Shown: positions 22,925 through 37,400 of the stretch, one piece after another
How the letters are laid out: every line of letters begins with the position of its first letter
Numbering within the stretch: position 1 is the stretch's first letter
Assembly: GCA_964247055.1 (NCBI GenBank)
Contig: OZ176051.1
Location: 11,718,001 to 11,782,000, forward strand
Origin: Paragordius varius
Lineage: Eukaryota > Nematomorpha
Direction of reading: 5' to 3'
DNA: 64,000 nucleotides
Notes under the pieces: generated by a model
Database searches by the model: none
Seen by the model: only the letters and a program-made list of their open reading frames with translations
What the model was told of the DNA's origin: nothing
Made by a program: the position numbers and the translations under genes

Positions 22925-25030
22925 AGACATCAGTATCAAATAAATTTATTATATAAACATATATATAGATGTGCTTATTTTCATATTAATAACAAAATAG
23001 TAAAATGTTAATCTGTTAAATAAAAAAAAATATGATGAAATGCATGGACAAATTAAACTTAATTCTTTAAATATATTCGCCATTGATAAAAGCATAAATG
23101 TAGAAATTAAATAACTCAAGTCATTGATAAAATTTAGTCTCACATCTAATATGGCTTTCAATATACTTGTTAGAAATTATTTTTGGTAAAAAACGATAAA
23201 TTACAGATGGGGCTAGACACTTTAACTATGCTCATATTAAAGAATTATAAGGAATGAATTTAAATGGCCTTCTACTAAAATATAATTAATGTCTAAAATA
23301 TGCGCTATTTGTTCAGATAATTTCAATAAATCTAATATATTAATAGGTTAAATTGATTATGATTAGTGTTAGAAATGCAAAATGGAAAATTTTATTGTTT
23401 TTTTTCTGAAAAATTTAGTTGATAAAATTTTATTATAGAAGCTATTTAATTTAATTTTTTATGGTATAAAAAAAGGTAATTGGTGAATAACCCCTTTTTG
23501 ACCCCATTTTCTATCTATAATAATTTAACAAATATTCTCTTATAAAAGTATGAAAGATGTGTAACACTTAGTCAGAATAAAGAAATTTATATACAAAATC
23601 AATATATACATATATTATATATATTTATATGCTATGTATTGTTTGTTATATAATAAAATTCTACCACATTTCCAATCAAAATTCCTCATATTTTTTTATT
23701 GATCTTATTATGCATTATGTATGTGTTATTACTGAAGCACTTTTTAAGCCTTACAAATTTTACAAAATTTTTATCATAGGAATTATGAAAAAAAAGTATG
23801 GTTGGTTATATGCAACCAAAATGCAACGCCTGCCTTTCTTTATTGCATTTTATTTTTGTCATATCATCTTATAAAAATGTGACGCTTAAAAGAACAGATA
23901 ACCAAAAATATAAGAATCCCTTTTTAGATCATATCAATATATTTATACGAGTCTATGAAGTTCCTAAAGAACAAGTAAATATAATTACGATAACAAAACA
24001 AAATTATACCCTATAACTAATATAACTCTATTTAATTGGAAAATTATATATAAATATAATTAGATGATTCTAAGTCTAATCACATTGGCGCCTTTGTAAT
24101 ACCAGCTAATGCTTTTGTGTAATCGCATCAAGGTATTACTTTTTCTACAATAAAATCTTAATTGAAAAATTTATCTCAAGTATCTTAATCACTAGATGCG
24201 GGTTTTGATTTACGTAAATCGAGAGTTTAAATTTTATCGTATTAAATATTATCAATAAAAACGAATAAATTTAAAACGAATTCGTAAATTTTTGAAAATT
24301 CATTAACAAATTTTGTTTTTGTCTTAAACCCCCATAAAAAGAGATTGGCGGAAGAAACATAAATAATTATTTTAATACATTTCATGAGATAAATGTTTGC
24401 ACATCGTTTTCTGTACACAAAAATCCATATATTTTAAGCATTTCCGTTTCCTAAAGGCGTCTAAGGCAAAAAAATTAAAACGTAAAAACCACTAATTTTA
24501 CACATAGAGCAATGGAGTGTCTCCTTCCACTTGTATTTGTCTCATAAAACAAACTATAAAAGCGCATATTATAAATATATTGACAAAATTATACTGCTTT
24601 TAGATACTATACATCTCTGGACTTTAACTGTTTGCACAAAGCATGAAAGGGATTCTTTTTAAAATAATCTTTCTTTCACACTACTTTTTATAATTACACA
24701 ATGCTTGTATAAAACTAACTAAATATGACAAACAAACATGCAGGAATAAGCTAAAAATTATTTTGTCAAATGTCCCAACAAACCGTACTACAACAAATAA
24801 ATTGATGTGATAATATTAATATCGTGTATTTGTGTATTTTTTACGGCTCACCAATATTTCTACTAAAGTAGGGGAAAAACTGAAAATTTTAAGACAATTT
24901 CTAGCTATAACCAACTACTATTTATTTTACACTCTGTATTTGGTGTTACATATGCGTATGTAACTTTAATGGAACATCGCATAACATGTAAGCATGCACA
25001 AGGGAAACATCTTCTTATACATCTACATTC

Positions 25031-25035
<5 letters not shown>

Positions 25036-25072
<37 letters not shown>
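25036..25072. repeat. (TA)n microsatellite
   Basis: An uninterrupted TA dinucleotide run of about 36 bp in noncoding sequence. Shorter TA runs occur near 25,364, 36,519, 39,081 and 39,330. Confidence 0.9.
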
Positions 25073-25074
<2 letters not shown>

Positions 25075-26361
25075 CTTAAAAAAATAACCAATAAAATAAC
25101 AAAAACAGCAAGCAATAATATCTTATAGTTATATTAATTTGGTTATACATTGCTAAAACTACTAACTCTTCTCATCATTATTTTCCGTTTCAGTTATTCC
25201 AATTGTATTCCATTGCCTGCATAAAGTGGTGGTATAATGTAAATGGTGTGAGATTTCATAATAATAATAATACAAACTAAAACCTTCTTCTCTGCTCTAA
25301 ACACATACATACATATACACACACTTAACAAATTGGTAAATTATCTCTTTTAGAAATCTTATATATATATATTATATATATATAAATAATATCGATAAAT
25401 TTTTATCATATAGTAATTAATAGCGAGGAGAAAGCTCTGTACGTTTAATTATCTTTGCCATTATTATTATTATCCAAATTTTTTTTTGAATGCATTGGTG
25501 GATGACCAGACCGTTCCGCTCCTCTCTTCCTGCAATTATCAAAATTATCATTTTTTTTCGTTTTTTACTCATTTTAATATGATATTTAAACCAAATTCGT
25601 CGGAATGGATATATTTATACACAGAAACAAGCCGTTTTATCTGCATCACAGAGTAGCTCATTAGCGCACGCGGAACAACCATAAAAACTATCAATCCACT
25701 TACTTTTACATTATAATAAAATTAAAAACAGATTTTTATAGCCTCTCTTTCTCTCTCTTACACTCTCACATATACAAACACCGAGTGTTGGTTTGTATTC
25801 AACTGCTATTCTATACTTATCCAACACTTAATAGATATAAATGAGTTAGGTATATTTTCGCATTTTATTTGATATAAACCAATAATGAATAATATTTAAT
25901 AATTGCTGATTCTAAACACATACACCACCTACTTAATTTTCTGTGAATGCGGTGGTTTTCGCTGCTCGTTAAATGAACCTTGCCTAACAAACAAATATAT
26001 GTGTATATGCCGAATTTTTTTAAAATTTCACCTAAATATATTTTATGATAGGACCAGGTCAATTTATCCAAATCCATTTTTTATTTACCATATTTCCTAT
26101 CTTTTTTCAATAATTATCAAAACAATCAGTAAGGTTTGAATTAATCATGCAAAGCAAACATCTATCACCAATTAACCAAATTAGTTATCTGTCATACCAC
26201 CTAATATGAAACAAACAGTGTATCATTAGTTCAACATCCTAGAATTTTTCTCACATCAAATAAATTGGGCCAAAATTTGAATTTTTCTCCCGTCTACTTC
26301 TCCGTTCTGAGTCTTTTAACCTCTACCTTGCCCATGAACGTGTATGTTGTGATGATTGACT

Positions 26362-28476
26362 ATGATATATACATGTTATTACCATGAAGATACAGCAAAG
26401 AAAACTACATTTACTCCTGTTGAGATTGATAAATCCCCACATAACACATATTTTAAACATTTTTCAACTCAAAAGCTTGATAAATTACTTTTAAAATTCA
26501 AAGAGTCTGAAAAAACTCTATATTTAGACACATCTAACATCTCAAATTTATCAAAACTCTCAGACCATCAAATCCTTTATACTGATAAACTAAGCGTACT
26601 ACCTCTACCCCATACAAAAAATTATTTGGGTACAAATAATTCTCAACAAAAATATCTCGTAACTAAAACTGAAAATAAAAATAGGGTTATTTCACTTGTC
26701 CTCCTAATTGCATTGTTTAGTCAATCTTTCTTTGTGCCAATGGTCAACGCATTTAATCATACTTCCCGTAACAAACCCTCACTACCACCGTTTAATAGAA
26801 AACCCACCTCTACTTTCATAATAATCGTAGAGAAAGGGTTTGGGATACAACCATTTTTAAACAGGCATTACCATGGTCACAGTGACTTATTTTACTTCAT
26901 TTTACCGCATAGGTTAAAAGGCATTGTGTTTCCTAGAAATCGAGCATATTCGAAGATTCGACTCAAAAATTTTAATAATTTTTTCTACGAAAAACAGAAT
27001 TTAATGCAAATTGATATCCATGATGTTAGGGAGGGAAAATATATAGCAAACCTAATAATTTGTAATGTATGTGAGGTCCTATCGCAAAAACCCTACTCAA
27101 ACTGTGTCTTCCATAAATCTAACTATCCAAATCGAAACGGAAAAAATATTTTTATCTGTAGAAGTATAGCTTGGAACGTCCTAAATAATGATCTATCCCC
27201 AATACCGCTATCGATATATACCGTTACATTAGTGAAAAATAGTATGGAGGCCGTGAATTATGGTCCAAAATCGCATTTACAAAAGTACCCTTACATAACC
27301 TACTATACTAAACAGACTGATGATATTTACTCCCTAACAAGACTTCGCGATCAAAACTTTTATTCACCCAGCTCAAAGTTTAACAATCTTTTTTATACAA
27401 AAAACCGATACACGGGGCCACACATATTCCATTTTTGGAATTGTGATCAGCATAAGCATAACACGGCGAATCAATATCAACCTAAAACACAAAAAATTTT
27501 AACGTATAATATACCTTGGAAGAAAATTTTTCTGGTTACCAAATATGGCACCACCTATGAAGATGAAAGTATTGATAAAATCATTTCAAAATCTTCATAT
27601 CCTGATAATAATGAGGAAATGTTTGGCGCAATGATGTTGAAAAGAGAATATGATTTTATTTCAAAATTAAAACATAAATGGCCCAATAATATAAAACAAC
27701 AGTTACTCTGCATAGCTAATTTAGAAAAATCAAATGCATATGCACCCACTAAGCTAGGTTTGAGAAAAGCACACAATGCATCAAATATATTGAATAATTT
27801 TCCTCGATCTAAAAGACACATGTTACATTATTTTAAACAACAAATGACCATTGATCAAAACTATCCGGAATATGGTATATCGTATCCATATTATAATTAT
27901 CCCATGAGGAGTTACGGAAAACGCGCTTATGTTAATAAAACAATTTCGACATTCAGTACCGCATCAAAGTTAGTTAATAGTCAAGAAACAACAACCACAT
28001 CCCCACCTTTGTCTAAATTTCGAATCAGTGAATCGACTATAAATGCTTTTTGTCATTATATCGGCCAGCAATCTAATGTTAATCAAAATAATTTGGGTAC
28101 TCCAACAACCTTATCCGATGAAGCCCTTGTATATCTCAAAAATGTCAAACTTTCATACTGTGATCGTATACCGATTACTCTTCTTATTCAGGGAATACTT
28201 TCGTCAAATAAACCATACCTATCCACAAATCAAACAACACAAAACGATTATACATCATTGGTTAATTCATTCAATAATTCCAACGAAAGCGAAATCGAAA
28301 ATGACACACCATCTAAATTGGATTTTGAATGGGTTAACGCTTGCATCCACCACATGACAAAAATTAATGAAAATGATCTAGCTATCAAACAATCCATACA
28401 ATCAATTCAAAGCATAATGAGTCGAACAGATTGCATAGATGGGTACTCTATCACATCAAAATGCAATGATTGTGAG
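26362..28476 (+). CDS. Exon 1 of the NALF-type gene
   Basis: This exon encodes 705 residues, longer than the whole human protein (about 458). The first ATG of the open frame is at 26,362; a TGA lies in frame just upstream (26,353), so translation starts here unless an upstream exon splices in. A hydrophobic segment at about residues 108-128 (SLVLLIALFSQSFFVPMV) is the expected signal-anchor. Residues 130-550 are low-similarity linker, rich in N, K, S and Y. Family cysteines appear at C600 (LSYCDRI) and C691, C701 and C704 (KCNDC). The exon ends TGT GAG before donor GTAATT, phase 0. The coding frame is uninterrupted over 2.1 kb in 75%-AT sequence, strong evidence of selection. Confidence 0.85.
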
Positions 28477-31400
28477 GTAATTAGATTTAAATTTTTTAAA
28501 TAACACAGTGCGCACATAAATTCAGGATAAATATATTTATAAGGAAAATGGTTAACCGTTTCTTTCCATAAATTTAAATATATCATAAATTATCAGGTGA
28601 AATGGCTTTACTGTTTTTTTCCAAAACATGTAATATGACAAAAAATTAATTATTTTCTTATCAATTGTCTACCGGTTTCTACACATTTTGCCTATCTCTC
28701 AGGTATATGGATGCCATGCAGAAAAACTGAATTTCTATGGCCAACCATTTATTAAGGCATTTTCCAATTTCCATGCCATATTTTCTGAATCATTCCGGAT
28801 GTTTTCCAATTAATGCATGGTTTTAATGCATTTGTTAGCGATAATGTTGTGTATTGACAATTTTACCGGACCTCAAAAATTCATATCGCTTGGTTCCACC
28901 ACATATGATTTTGTTGGCGAAGCGATTTGGACTTGTTGTAGATGGAACGGCAAAAAAGTTCCACACGATGTTCCGCTTTGAAATCACAAAATAAAGCCAT
29001 TTCTCATTACCCGTTTCAATTAGATGCAAAAATTTTGTGTCGCTACGTAGCCAATTCGCATTTTACAATTTGACTTTCAAAATTGTAGATCCATTTACGA
29101 AGCTTATTTTCTTGCTGGTCAACATATATTGATCCTTTTAAAATACATTAATTTTTTTGCCAATCGTGGAGTTTTAGTTGGTTTTTCATCCCGTTTTCAC
29201 TTGACCATATATGTTTTGTGGTTTACTAAAGCGCCCATCTTTCACAATAATTGGAAACTTACTACATAATCGATCAAGCCTATTCACCATGTGTTTATTA
29301 TAGGCTATTTTTTTTGTTCTTAGAAAAGATATGCGTTAATGTACTTTTTCAGGCATAAGACGTTAGCTTTGGCGTATTTGAATTGTGAGTATTTGGAAAA
29401 TGTCAGATAAACATGGCGCCTGTATCAAAATAGTTGTCTGCATACTTTTCGCTAACGTCTTTTCTTAGTTCGGTAATGACTTATGACCACACCTGTATTT
29501 GTAGATTTTAACCTTGTATATTGTATAATACCCAGTATAATAAGGTTTTAAAAAGTAATTAAATATTCCGATCAAGAATAGGAATATGAATAACACCATT
29601 GGATTTCTACGGTTTACGTTGCATTTAAAGGCAATCATTGTTTTATTTGTTATAATTTTTTTATTATAAATAAATTGGCAATCATGGATTCAAAAAAAGA
29701 CTTTGAAAATAAATAAATATACTTAAATGGGTTTAATCGACGTTTCCTGAAAAATGGTTGCAGATAAACGTTTGAATCGCGCTGGAACATAAATATTTTA
29801 CTTGTTTTTTGAACCAATTACCATTTTAACTTCTTTGGGCCATGCTATATTGAAATAATTTTATCCCGTCATCTTTGTCCAAGAAAATTATTGATGAATT
29901 TTTATGGTATTAACCTTGTGAAAATATGAGATTCGCGGGTTTTACCTTAGCTCTCAAAACAAATTTAGAGTTTAAAATTTTTACTGATATTGATTATTTG
30001 GATTTGGTATGAATCAATAATATCTTATTTTGATAGTAGCCATGCATTAACAATGCCTGTTTAATAATATGTTAAATTATGAATTCGAATATACATTTTT
30101 CGTAATCATTGGTCAAAACCCTATTGCGTTATTGATTAAATGTCCGACTATTATTTAAACTTGTGTGTCGTTTTGAGATATAAATATATAAATATTAAGT
30201 ATTAAATATGTTTGGCATGTTATTGACTTGAACAATTCTCTTTTATTGGATATTGTTTACGCTGAAATATTATTGTATTATAATTGCAATAATAATTCCC
30301 TTTTAGCCATTTGAAATTGTTATAAAGATAAAAAATATGTATATATCTACAAATAACTAAAGCCTTGCCTCAGCCCTCTCTGAGTTAATTTGTATTGCAG
30401 CCAATCACCTTTCTTAAAAGTATCGACTAGTAAATTAGTTTAATCTGTTCTATCGTTTTATGCTTTTTAAGCGATTTAAAAGTCTTTAATATAAATGATC
30501 CTTTCGATTTTCAAAGTTTACTATTTAAATTATTACTTGCGTGTGAGTTTTATGTGAAAAAATATATATTTGATCGAGGTTTTTATTTTAATGTTTAACT
30601 TTTCAGTTTTTTAAGTATATAAAACGCTCTGACCATTATTTATGAGAGGCTTGAAACAACATAAATTATAGTGTTTGAAAAATGGGATTTGAAAGGTTTT
30701 TTTTTGTTAATTAAAAAGTTATTTTATCATTATTATTTATATACTATGTTTCATGTCATTAACACTATTTACGTTTATTTACAATTTTATAAAATTGAGT
30801 TTTGTCATATTTAGCCCTATTTGCAAACTAAATTATTTATATTATAAGTTTTCAAATCTTTCAAAAATATTAATTGTATTTGAGCCTTTTTTTGAATTTT
30901 ATATGTGATAAAAAATTTAGAGGTTCAAATTAGTTCGAGATATATTGCATCAAATATTAAATTTTTGGCTATATAAATATTTCAAGATCAAACTAAATAA
31001 GGTATATTTAATAACTTTTAAATTAAATTTAATTATTATTTAAATGATCTGAATTAGTACATATGTTGGCACCTGATATAATTAAATGACTTTTAATGAC
31101 CGCATAAACGTCAAAAATCCATTCCAATTTAATTTTTTGTTTACTGCTCCTCAACAACTTTTATATAAATAATTTGTTATTTCCTAATCAAATAGTTTTT
31201 TTAGCAACTAAATGAATTTGTAAGATCTTCATTTCGGCACAAATGCTTTGAGTGGAATGCAAAACGCAGTTCCTCAAAAATAACTATTTTATATATTATT
31301 TTAAACCTTTGAATAGTTTATTTTCGATATATCTAATTAAGACATTATTGAGAAGTCATTCTTCTAGCTTATTTTGTCAAAAATCAGGTATTGCTTTGTA

Positions 31401-34400
31401 AACAACATAAGCAAAATTGTTTAAATAGGAACCCCTTCTCCATAATTACAAGATGCGGGAATATAAAGATCATTTTCCACATCATGATCTTTTTTAAATA
31501 TACACATATATATATCTAAATTTTGTACAATAAATTTAATTATATATAAAAAGATGCATCCTAATTAATAATATTCTCTAGATTTTGAAAAAATAGATAA
31601 AAAATGTCTTATTTTTTACTTAATATTGGTATGAGTGTTTTATAAAATCCTAGAAGGTTGTGATTTTCTTGGAAATGTTTTATTAACATTAAACAATTTA
31701 AATAATTTAAAAATTAAGGGCATATTTATAATCGGAGATTGCATATAGTACCAGCAGAGGCGAATTAGTTTAGTGGCTGTTTTTAAAAAAGAAATGAATC
31801 ATACATATACCCATAAGATAGATCTACTATAAATTTTACTTGGAAGTGCCTAAGTTAGACTATTTATTAAAATTTATTAATATCATAAACATTATATCGA
31901 TTATACTAGCAAATGTCTATAGATCTAGATCTTTTAAGTCACCAAATTTTTTATTATGGAATATTTTGACATATGCAATATATTATGGAATCTTTTATTT
32001 TTCATTTCTAGCATACTCAGGGGTTAGTCTCATGATTTATTGATCTTATATATAATATTTTAGAAGCTTGATTCTCTCGTCCTTTTTTTGTATTTTTAAC
32101 ATTTTACTGTGGTATATAAATATTAGGATTTTTCACAAAACATTTTATAATAATATCTGTTATACGCTGGAAATATATATTTTGAAATAAAATATTAACA
32201 CTTGGATACAATAGTTGTTAGAAAATTCAAATGCGTTACAAATTGTACTGTGAAAACATTTCATAGTTAAGATTTAGGAAAATCCAATACAAATTTTTAA
32301 CGGTTTTTTCAAATCAAAATGTTTAAGAAATGACAAAACCGTTAAATCCAAAACGGTTCCCAAAAATATTTTTTTCCTTTAAATTTATTCATAATGATCA
32401 ATTTTAATGATAGAAGTATATTCATTGGCGTAGCTAATGGGGGAAAAGGGGGGCTGATGCACCAGGGGCCATAGTTGAAGGGGCGCCGGATTTTAAATAT
32501 TTTTAATTTTATTTCAAAAAAATAGGTATTTAAATTTTAAATAATACATAAAAAACTCCCATTTATGAGTGGTCATGACCACGGTTTGAATCTAATTATT
32601 TTTTTGAAAGGAAAGGGGTTGATTGGAGGGGGCGACATCATGGATTTAAACACTGGGCACCAGAACTGCTAACTACGCTTTAAGTATGTTGACCGATTTT
32701 CTGAGAGAGCAGTTATTCTAAATTCAGTTATATTTTTGTAGATAGGTATCAAAATGATTCCCGTATAAAAAATAGGGACCAAAATCAGATTTTTTTATAT
32801 TTTTATTACATTGTCTTGTTATACAGTTTTTATGTTAAAATATTAAACCTAACTGATGATCGATTTTAGCAACAACAATAATATAACTTATACCAACATA
32901 TAATAAAAAGCTGGTCAGATCTGTGAAAGAGAAGGGAACAATTTTTTTATTATGACATCATAATTTACATCGAAATAATGATAACTTTTTGTTTTACAAA
33001 GTCGTTCAAAAAATAGCGATTAATTTTAACTATTTTTTATTGTTGCATCTGAATGGGACAAAGAACATATAAAGAGATGCAAATTACTCTGTGCCATTTT
33101 TATATGTAGTCAGTAGCTACTCATCAAAAAAAGTGTTTTAATTTTGAATAAATCTTTTTGAAGGCAAACTACTATTACAAATAACAAGATTTTTTATGAC
33201 CACATAGATAGATACTAAAAATTATTTTTAGTTATAAATACAATTATACTAATATATAAAAATTATATTTTCTATGAAATTGTAATTAGAAAATATATTT
33301 AAAAAATTTCATTTGTTTAAAAAAATAAAGGGACACTTATAAGGCAGGGTTCTTCTCTTTTGACTCTTCTTTGATTGAGATCATATTTTTATTCTTATTT
33401 GTGATTTTTTGATCGAAATGTGTGCTTTCATAAAAAATATACTTTCGATGGTCTTGATACCATCTTAAAATTTTTTATATTTATATTTTAAACACTTAGG
33501 GCTGTTGGGTCAATGGTAGTTTTAGATTTGGTAATATGATAAAGAAACCGTGACTTGTATTGATCATAATCGTCGTTTTGGGAACTGGTTTTTTTGATTA
33601 TGAAATTGTTAATTAAATTACATATTATGGATAATTCACACTATTTAAGTATCATTAAGCTTCTATATTATGTATAAAATGTTAATCGCGGTTTTTAAAC
33701 ATATTTTTCCTAAAATAGTGTAACTGGACTAAAGTTTTTGATTATGAAATATTTTACAGTATTTTAGAAGAAGGATTGTCAATAGCTGTGAGCAAGTTTT
33801 GCAAAATAATTTTTGTTTAGTTTTGGATTGGAATCATCAGCTTTCAGGGGCTGAAAAATGGAAATTGTGCTGCATTTTAGAAATTACCATCAAAAAATCA
33901 GTTTAAGGGTAGGTTTTGAAGACTTTTTTATCTATGATTAAAGTAACTGAAAATTTTCAATTTATAGTTAAGAATGGAAAACTTATATAGGCTTGAATTT
34001 CAAATTGACGATTATGAATAAAGTTAAAATGCAACAATGGGATTTTTTTATATAAGATCATAACTTTATATTTCGTAAAATATTGTTTATAATGTGAAAC
34101 ATAACGTGATTAATCGTTCGGCTAAATACATATGAATTATACTTTAAATCATACACAAAGGGTATATAGTAAAGTCTAGTTTAACATCGGTATTTTACCA
34201 TAAACTTATTAAAGTTTTTATTTGTTCATCTCAGATACCGAACGGGTTAATCACATGTAATAAAAGATTAAGGAGCTATGTGCTAGTAAAAAAATCCAAA
34301 CCCCTTAAACAACTTAAAAAAGGAAACACTTATTTTCCAAATATTGATTTTAACTTTTAAGACGCTTTACTTATAAGTGTCGTTGGATATTGAAACACAA

Positions 34401-37400
34401 ATTTGCTTATAATGCATTTTACTACTAATTTATATGGTTTATCAAATCGATCTTTTCTTTAACAACACCTGTGAGCTAGTTTCCGGATTTTCAAAACTGT
34501 TTGGGGCATATGGAAAAATATTGGGAACCACTACTTAAAAGTGGTCTATTTTTAAATATATTCATAAAAATATTTTAAACATTTATTTTTTTATGTTTTC
34601 TTTTCTTTTTATATTCAAAAAAGTTTGATTTGAAGATTCATATTATTGCTGATTTATCTATGATGAATCTTTTATTTGTTGGTTATGAAAACTCTCCTAT
34701 TTTTTATATTAACGGACTAATTAAAAATGCAAATTTTTTTGTTACAAAAATTTAAACAATAATATATTTAACGCTAATTAAAATAATTTTTCCATTTGCT
34801 ATTTACGAGTTTTTGTGTATAGCTTGTTGTATAAAGTTAATTGTTTTTTTATAAATCATAATTAGGATCGAAATTTTTACCACTATTAAAAACTCACACA
34901 ATTGTTTGGTCATTCATGAGACCAATTAAATACCTTTTTTAGGTTATAAACTTCATATTTACACTCATTCGAAAAATTCCTAACAATGATGTCGGAAATT
35001 ATATAGGCGGTATTGATGTATTAGCTTACTTGGATTCCCAGCGCTTTGTTTAAGGTTGTACTAAAATCTAACCTATAAATTAAAGTAAAACAACATTTTC
35101 GGTTAGTTGTGATTATTATATATATTTTTAATCAAATTGATACAAAATGATTCTTTACATAATAAATATAAATAATAAGTACCTTACAATAATTGTTTCC
35201 CAAGTAATTTACCTTTTGTATCCGCTCTATTACTGACCTGATCCCTCTTACTCTTTCAGTTGGAGTTGACGGATTTTAACTATTTTCTTCTTTTAAAATA
35301 TATATTTTTAACCTAAAAATATAATCACGAATAGATCATATAAAACAGATGTAAATAAAATAGAGTTTTGAGAACACGTGAAATTAAAATTAATTATTTA
35401 ATTTTTAAAGCTTATGGTTTGATGAAAAAAACGGTATTCAAGGATGCATTACTTCCCTAATGGACTACTAGGGCATTCCAGTCCGTTTAATCCATGGATA
35501 TAATTAATTATATTTATATTCGATTCGTCCTTTCACAAATATTTCTATAAAAATGAATCCAATTTTCAGCAGAAACTAATAAGGTATGGATAGAGATGAG
35601 GTTTCATAAGAATGATAATGAAAAAATAAAGCTTTTTTCGAACATAAAATTTGGTCAATAGCTAATTTTAATATAAGCCTGTAAGAAATTGTTTAATCTG
35701 TTTGATGATTTCGGTTTTTTTAATAATCATTGATTATACATTGTCCGAATTTTAACGTTTCTTATATTTTCAAGGGTTTTTCATTTATTACACATCCTAT
35801 ATTAATTATTTTCAATTTAGACCTTATGCATAAAATTAATATTTTCAAGAATTTTTATCCTGAATCTTAAATTGCAAAAAAATACTTGGTCAATAATAAT
35901 CATTACATAATTAAGCTCATATAAAAAAGGGGCGACGAGAGCTTTTTGAAGTTCCCAGGATTCTGTATTCATTTAATAGATTGTACTTTATTTCGATAAT
36001 CAATTATAATAACTTGTGGTTAACTTGTTATGTGATATTTAATTTATCCTTATATCCTTATTAATTATACCATTTTGGGGTATGCTATTTTTTCATTTTT
36101 AACATATATATAAATTATGGCGTGTTAAGCTCAATATTTTATTTTCATGATTTCACAAATTCGTCCACCTCTTTTAAGGCAATTAAAGTATTTTCTTTGA
36201 AATTTATTCCCATGAGATGATATTGAGTTAATTAAATTAAAGATATCGTTTATTATTTGGTTTTTACTTAACAAAAAAACCGTAAACGTTTAAAATTTAA
36301 TTATTTTATATAAAGTATTTTGTGGGTATTGGACATCGGATTTCTAATTCTATTAAAAATGCTAAAATTTAACCAAAATTATGAGATAAAATATTTTTAC
36401 ATCCTATTATTGATTTTCATACAGACTGCTAACTCAAATATATTATTATTAACTTGGTCATAACATATTTATTAATAGACATAATGATGTGGTATAACTA
36501 ATACATTCATTAAATTACATATATATATATATATTTATTAATACTATAATTAAAAAATTAATTAAATGAAAAGTTTTTTCACCAAATTGTATTTACATCA
36601 TACATATAATGACTTAGGTTATTAATAATTTTTTTCCCAATATTTATGAAATGACAAAGTAATTTACTATATATATCATGTTAGAAAACAAGAAAAATAG
36701 TATTTTTCATCCAAAAAATGGACATCAGCTTATATCAAGAGATTAAATGCATATAATTAAGTATTCTTATTTCATTTTTTTAGCAACCAGGTCTAAATTA
36801 ATACCAAAATATGATTTCTTATTTTATTTTTCACAATTTTTCTTATTAACGGCTTAAGTTTAAAACTGATTTTACATTTTATTCAATTTATTTTACTAGC
36901 AAGCTTACAAGCTTTGGCTCTGTAGTTCCTTGGTGCCAATGTTCTATGATCCTGGGTCCCAACCTTATCAATCTCAATTTGACTTGGATACTCAAAAATT
37001 TATAAAGCCTGTAAGGTCTAATGTGTCAAATTACAGTCATAACAAAACCATAATAGGCTCTGAGCCTTCATCAGCTCTTAAAGATGAAAACAAAATTGCG
37101 AAACCGCACACCATTCAAGTTTGCAGAGATTTTTGCGATTTAGTCCTAGCAAAATGTCCATATTTTCTCCCAAATGTGGAATATGGCGGCGATCCAACCT
37201 TTCTTTGCACCGATTACCCATACCAGCAAAACCCTTTCATAGGTGAAAATCAAGGTAGATATATTTTGGAAAAATCATAAGTATATACACGGTGTTATTC
37301 ACAGATAATCAGCTCAGATATTAATGCCACAGTGAGAAATTTAAGTAGTAATTTAAATTTGTATAAATCAATAAAAATGAATTCGATAGCGTTAATTTAA

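Larger units (their letters stand above)
22270..26361. other. Spacer upstream of the NALF-type gene, microsatellites, no gene recognised
   Basis: AT-rich sequence. TA microsatellites lie at about 22,878-22,922 and 25,036-25,072. A coding-like but unmatched open stretch (KNVTLKRTDNQKYKNPFLDH... to a stop at 24,016) has no convincing splice sites. A good splice-acceptor look-alike (TTTTCCGTTTCAG, ending about 25,194) could belong to a 5' UTR exon of the downstream gene, but this is unproven. Confidence 0.4.
28477..36899 (+). other. Large first intron of the NALF-type gene
   Basis: Donor GAG|GTAATT and acceptor TTATTTTACTAG|CAAGCTTAC frame 8.4 kb of very AT-rich sequence. It holds a mariner remnant at its start, a MITE-like repeat near 32.43 kb and a single MITE end near 34.52 kb. 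A conserved family segment with about 40-50 residues is expected somewhere inside but no convincing exon was recognised. Confidence 0.6.

Noticed and set aside
22659-22956. Overlapping open frames on both strands ending in alternating I/Y runs.
   Set aside because: The runs are a TA microsatellite and the rest resembles no family.
25865-26139. Cysteine-rich open frame (CECGGFRCSLNEPC) on the plus strand.
   Set aside because: No flanking splice sites or start context, and an equally long frame on the other strand; most likely chance.
28702-28809. Apparent second exon of the NALF-type gene: strong acceptor and an open frame VYGCHAEKLNFYG with a human-like H-A spacing.
   Set aside because: The opposite strand of the same segment is the C-terminal part of a mariner transposase (NHALIGKHPE, KWLAIEIQFF), and the frame stops without a usable donor. 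The resemblance is chance.
35262-35320. Good acceptor CTTACTCTTTCAG followed by LELTDFNYFLLLKYIF.
   Set aside because: No cysteines, no in-phase donor, and composition like the surrounding AT-rich intron.
36720-36800. Possible small exon (AYIKRLNAYN) followed by a 23-nt GT...AG stretch, just upstream of the 36,900 exon.
   Set aside because: All three frames meet a stop before the putative donor and the phase does not fit exon 1.
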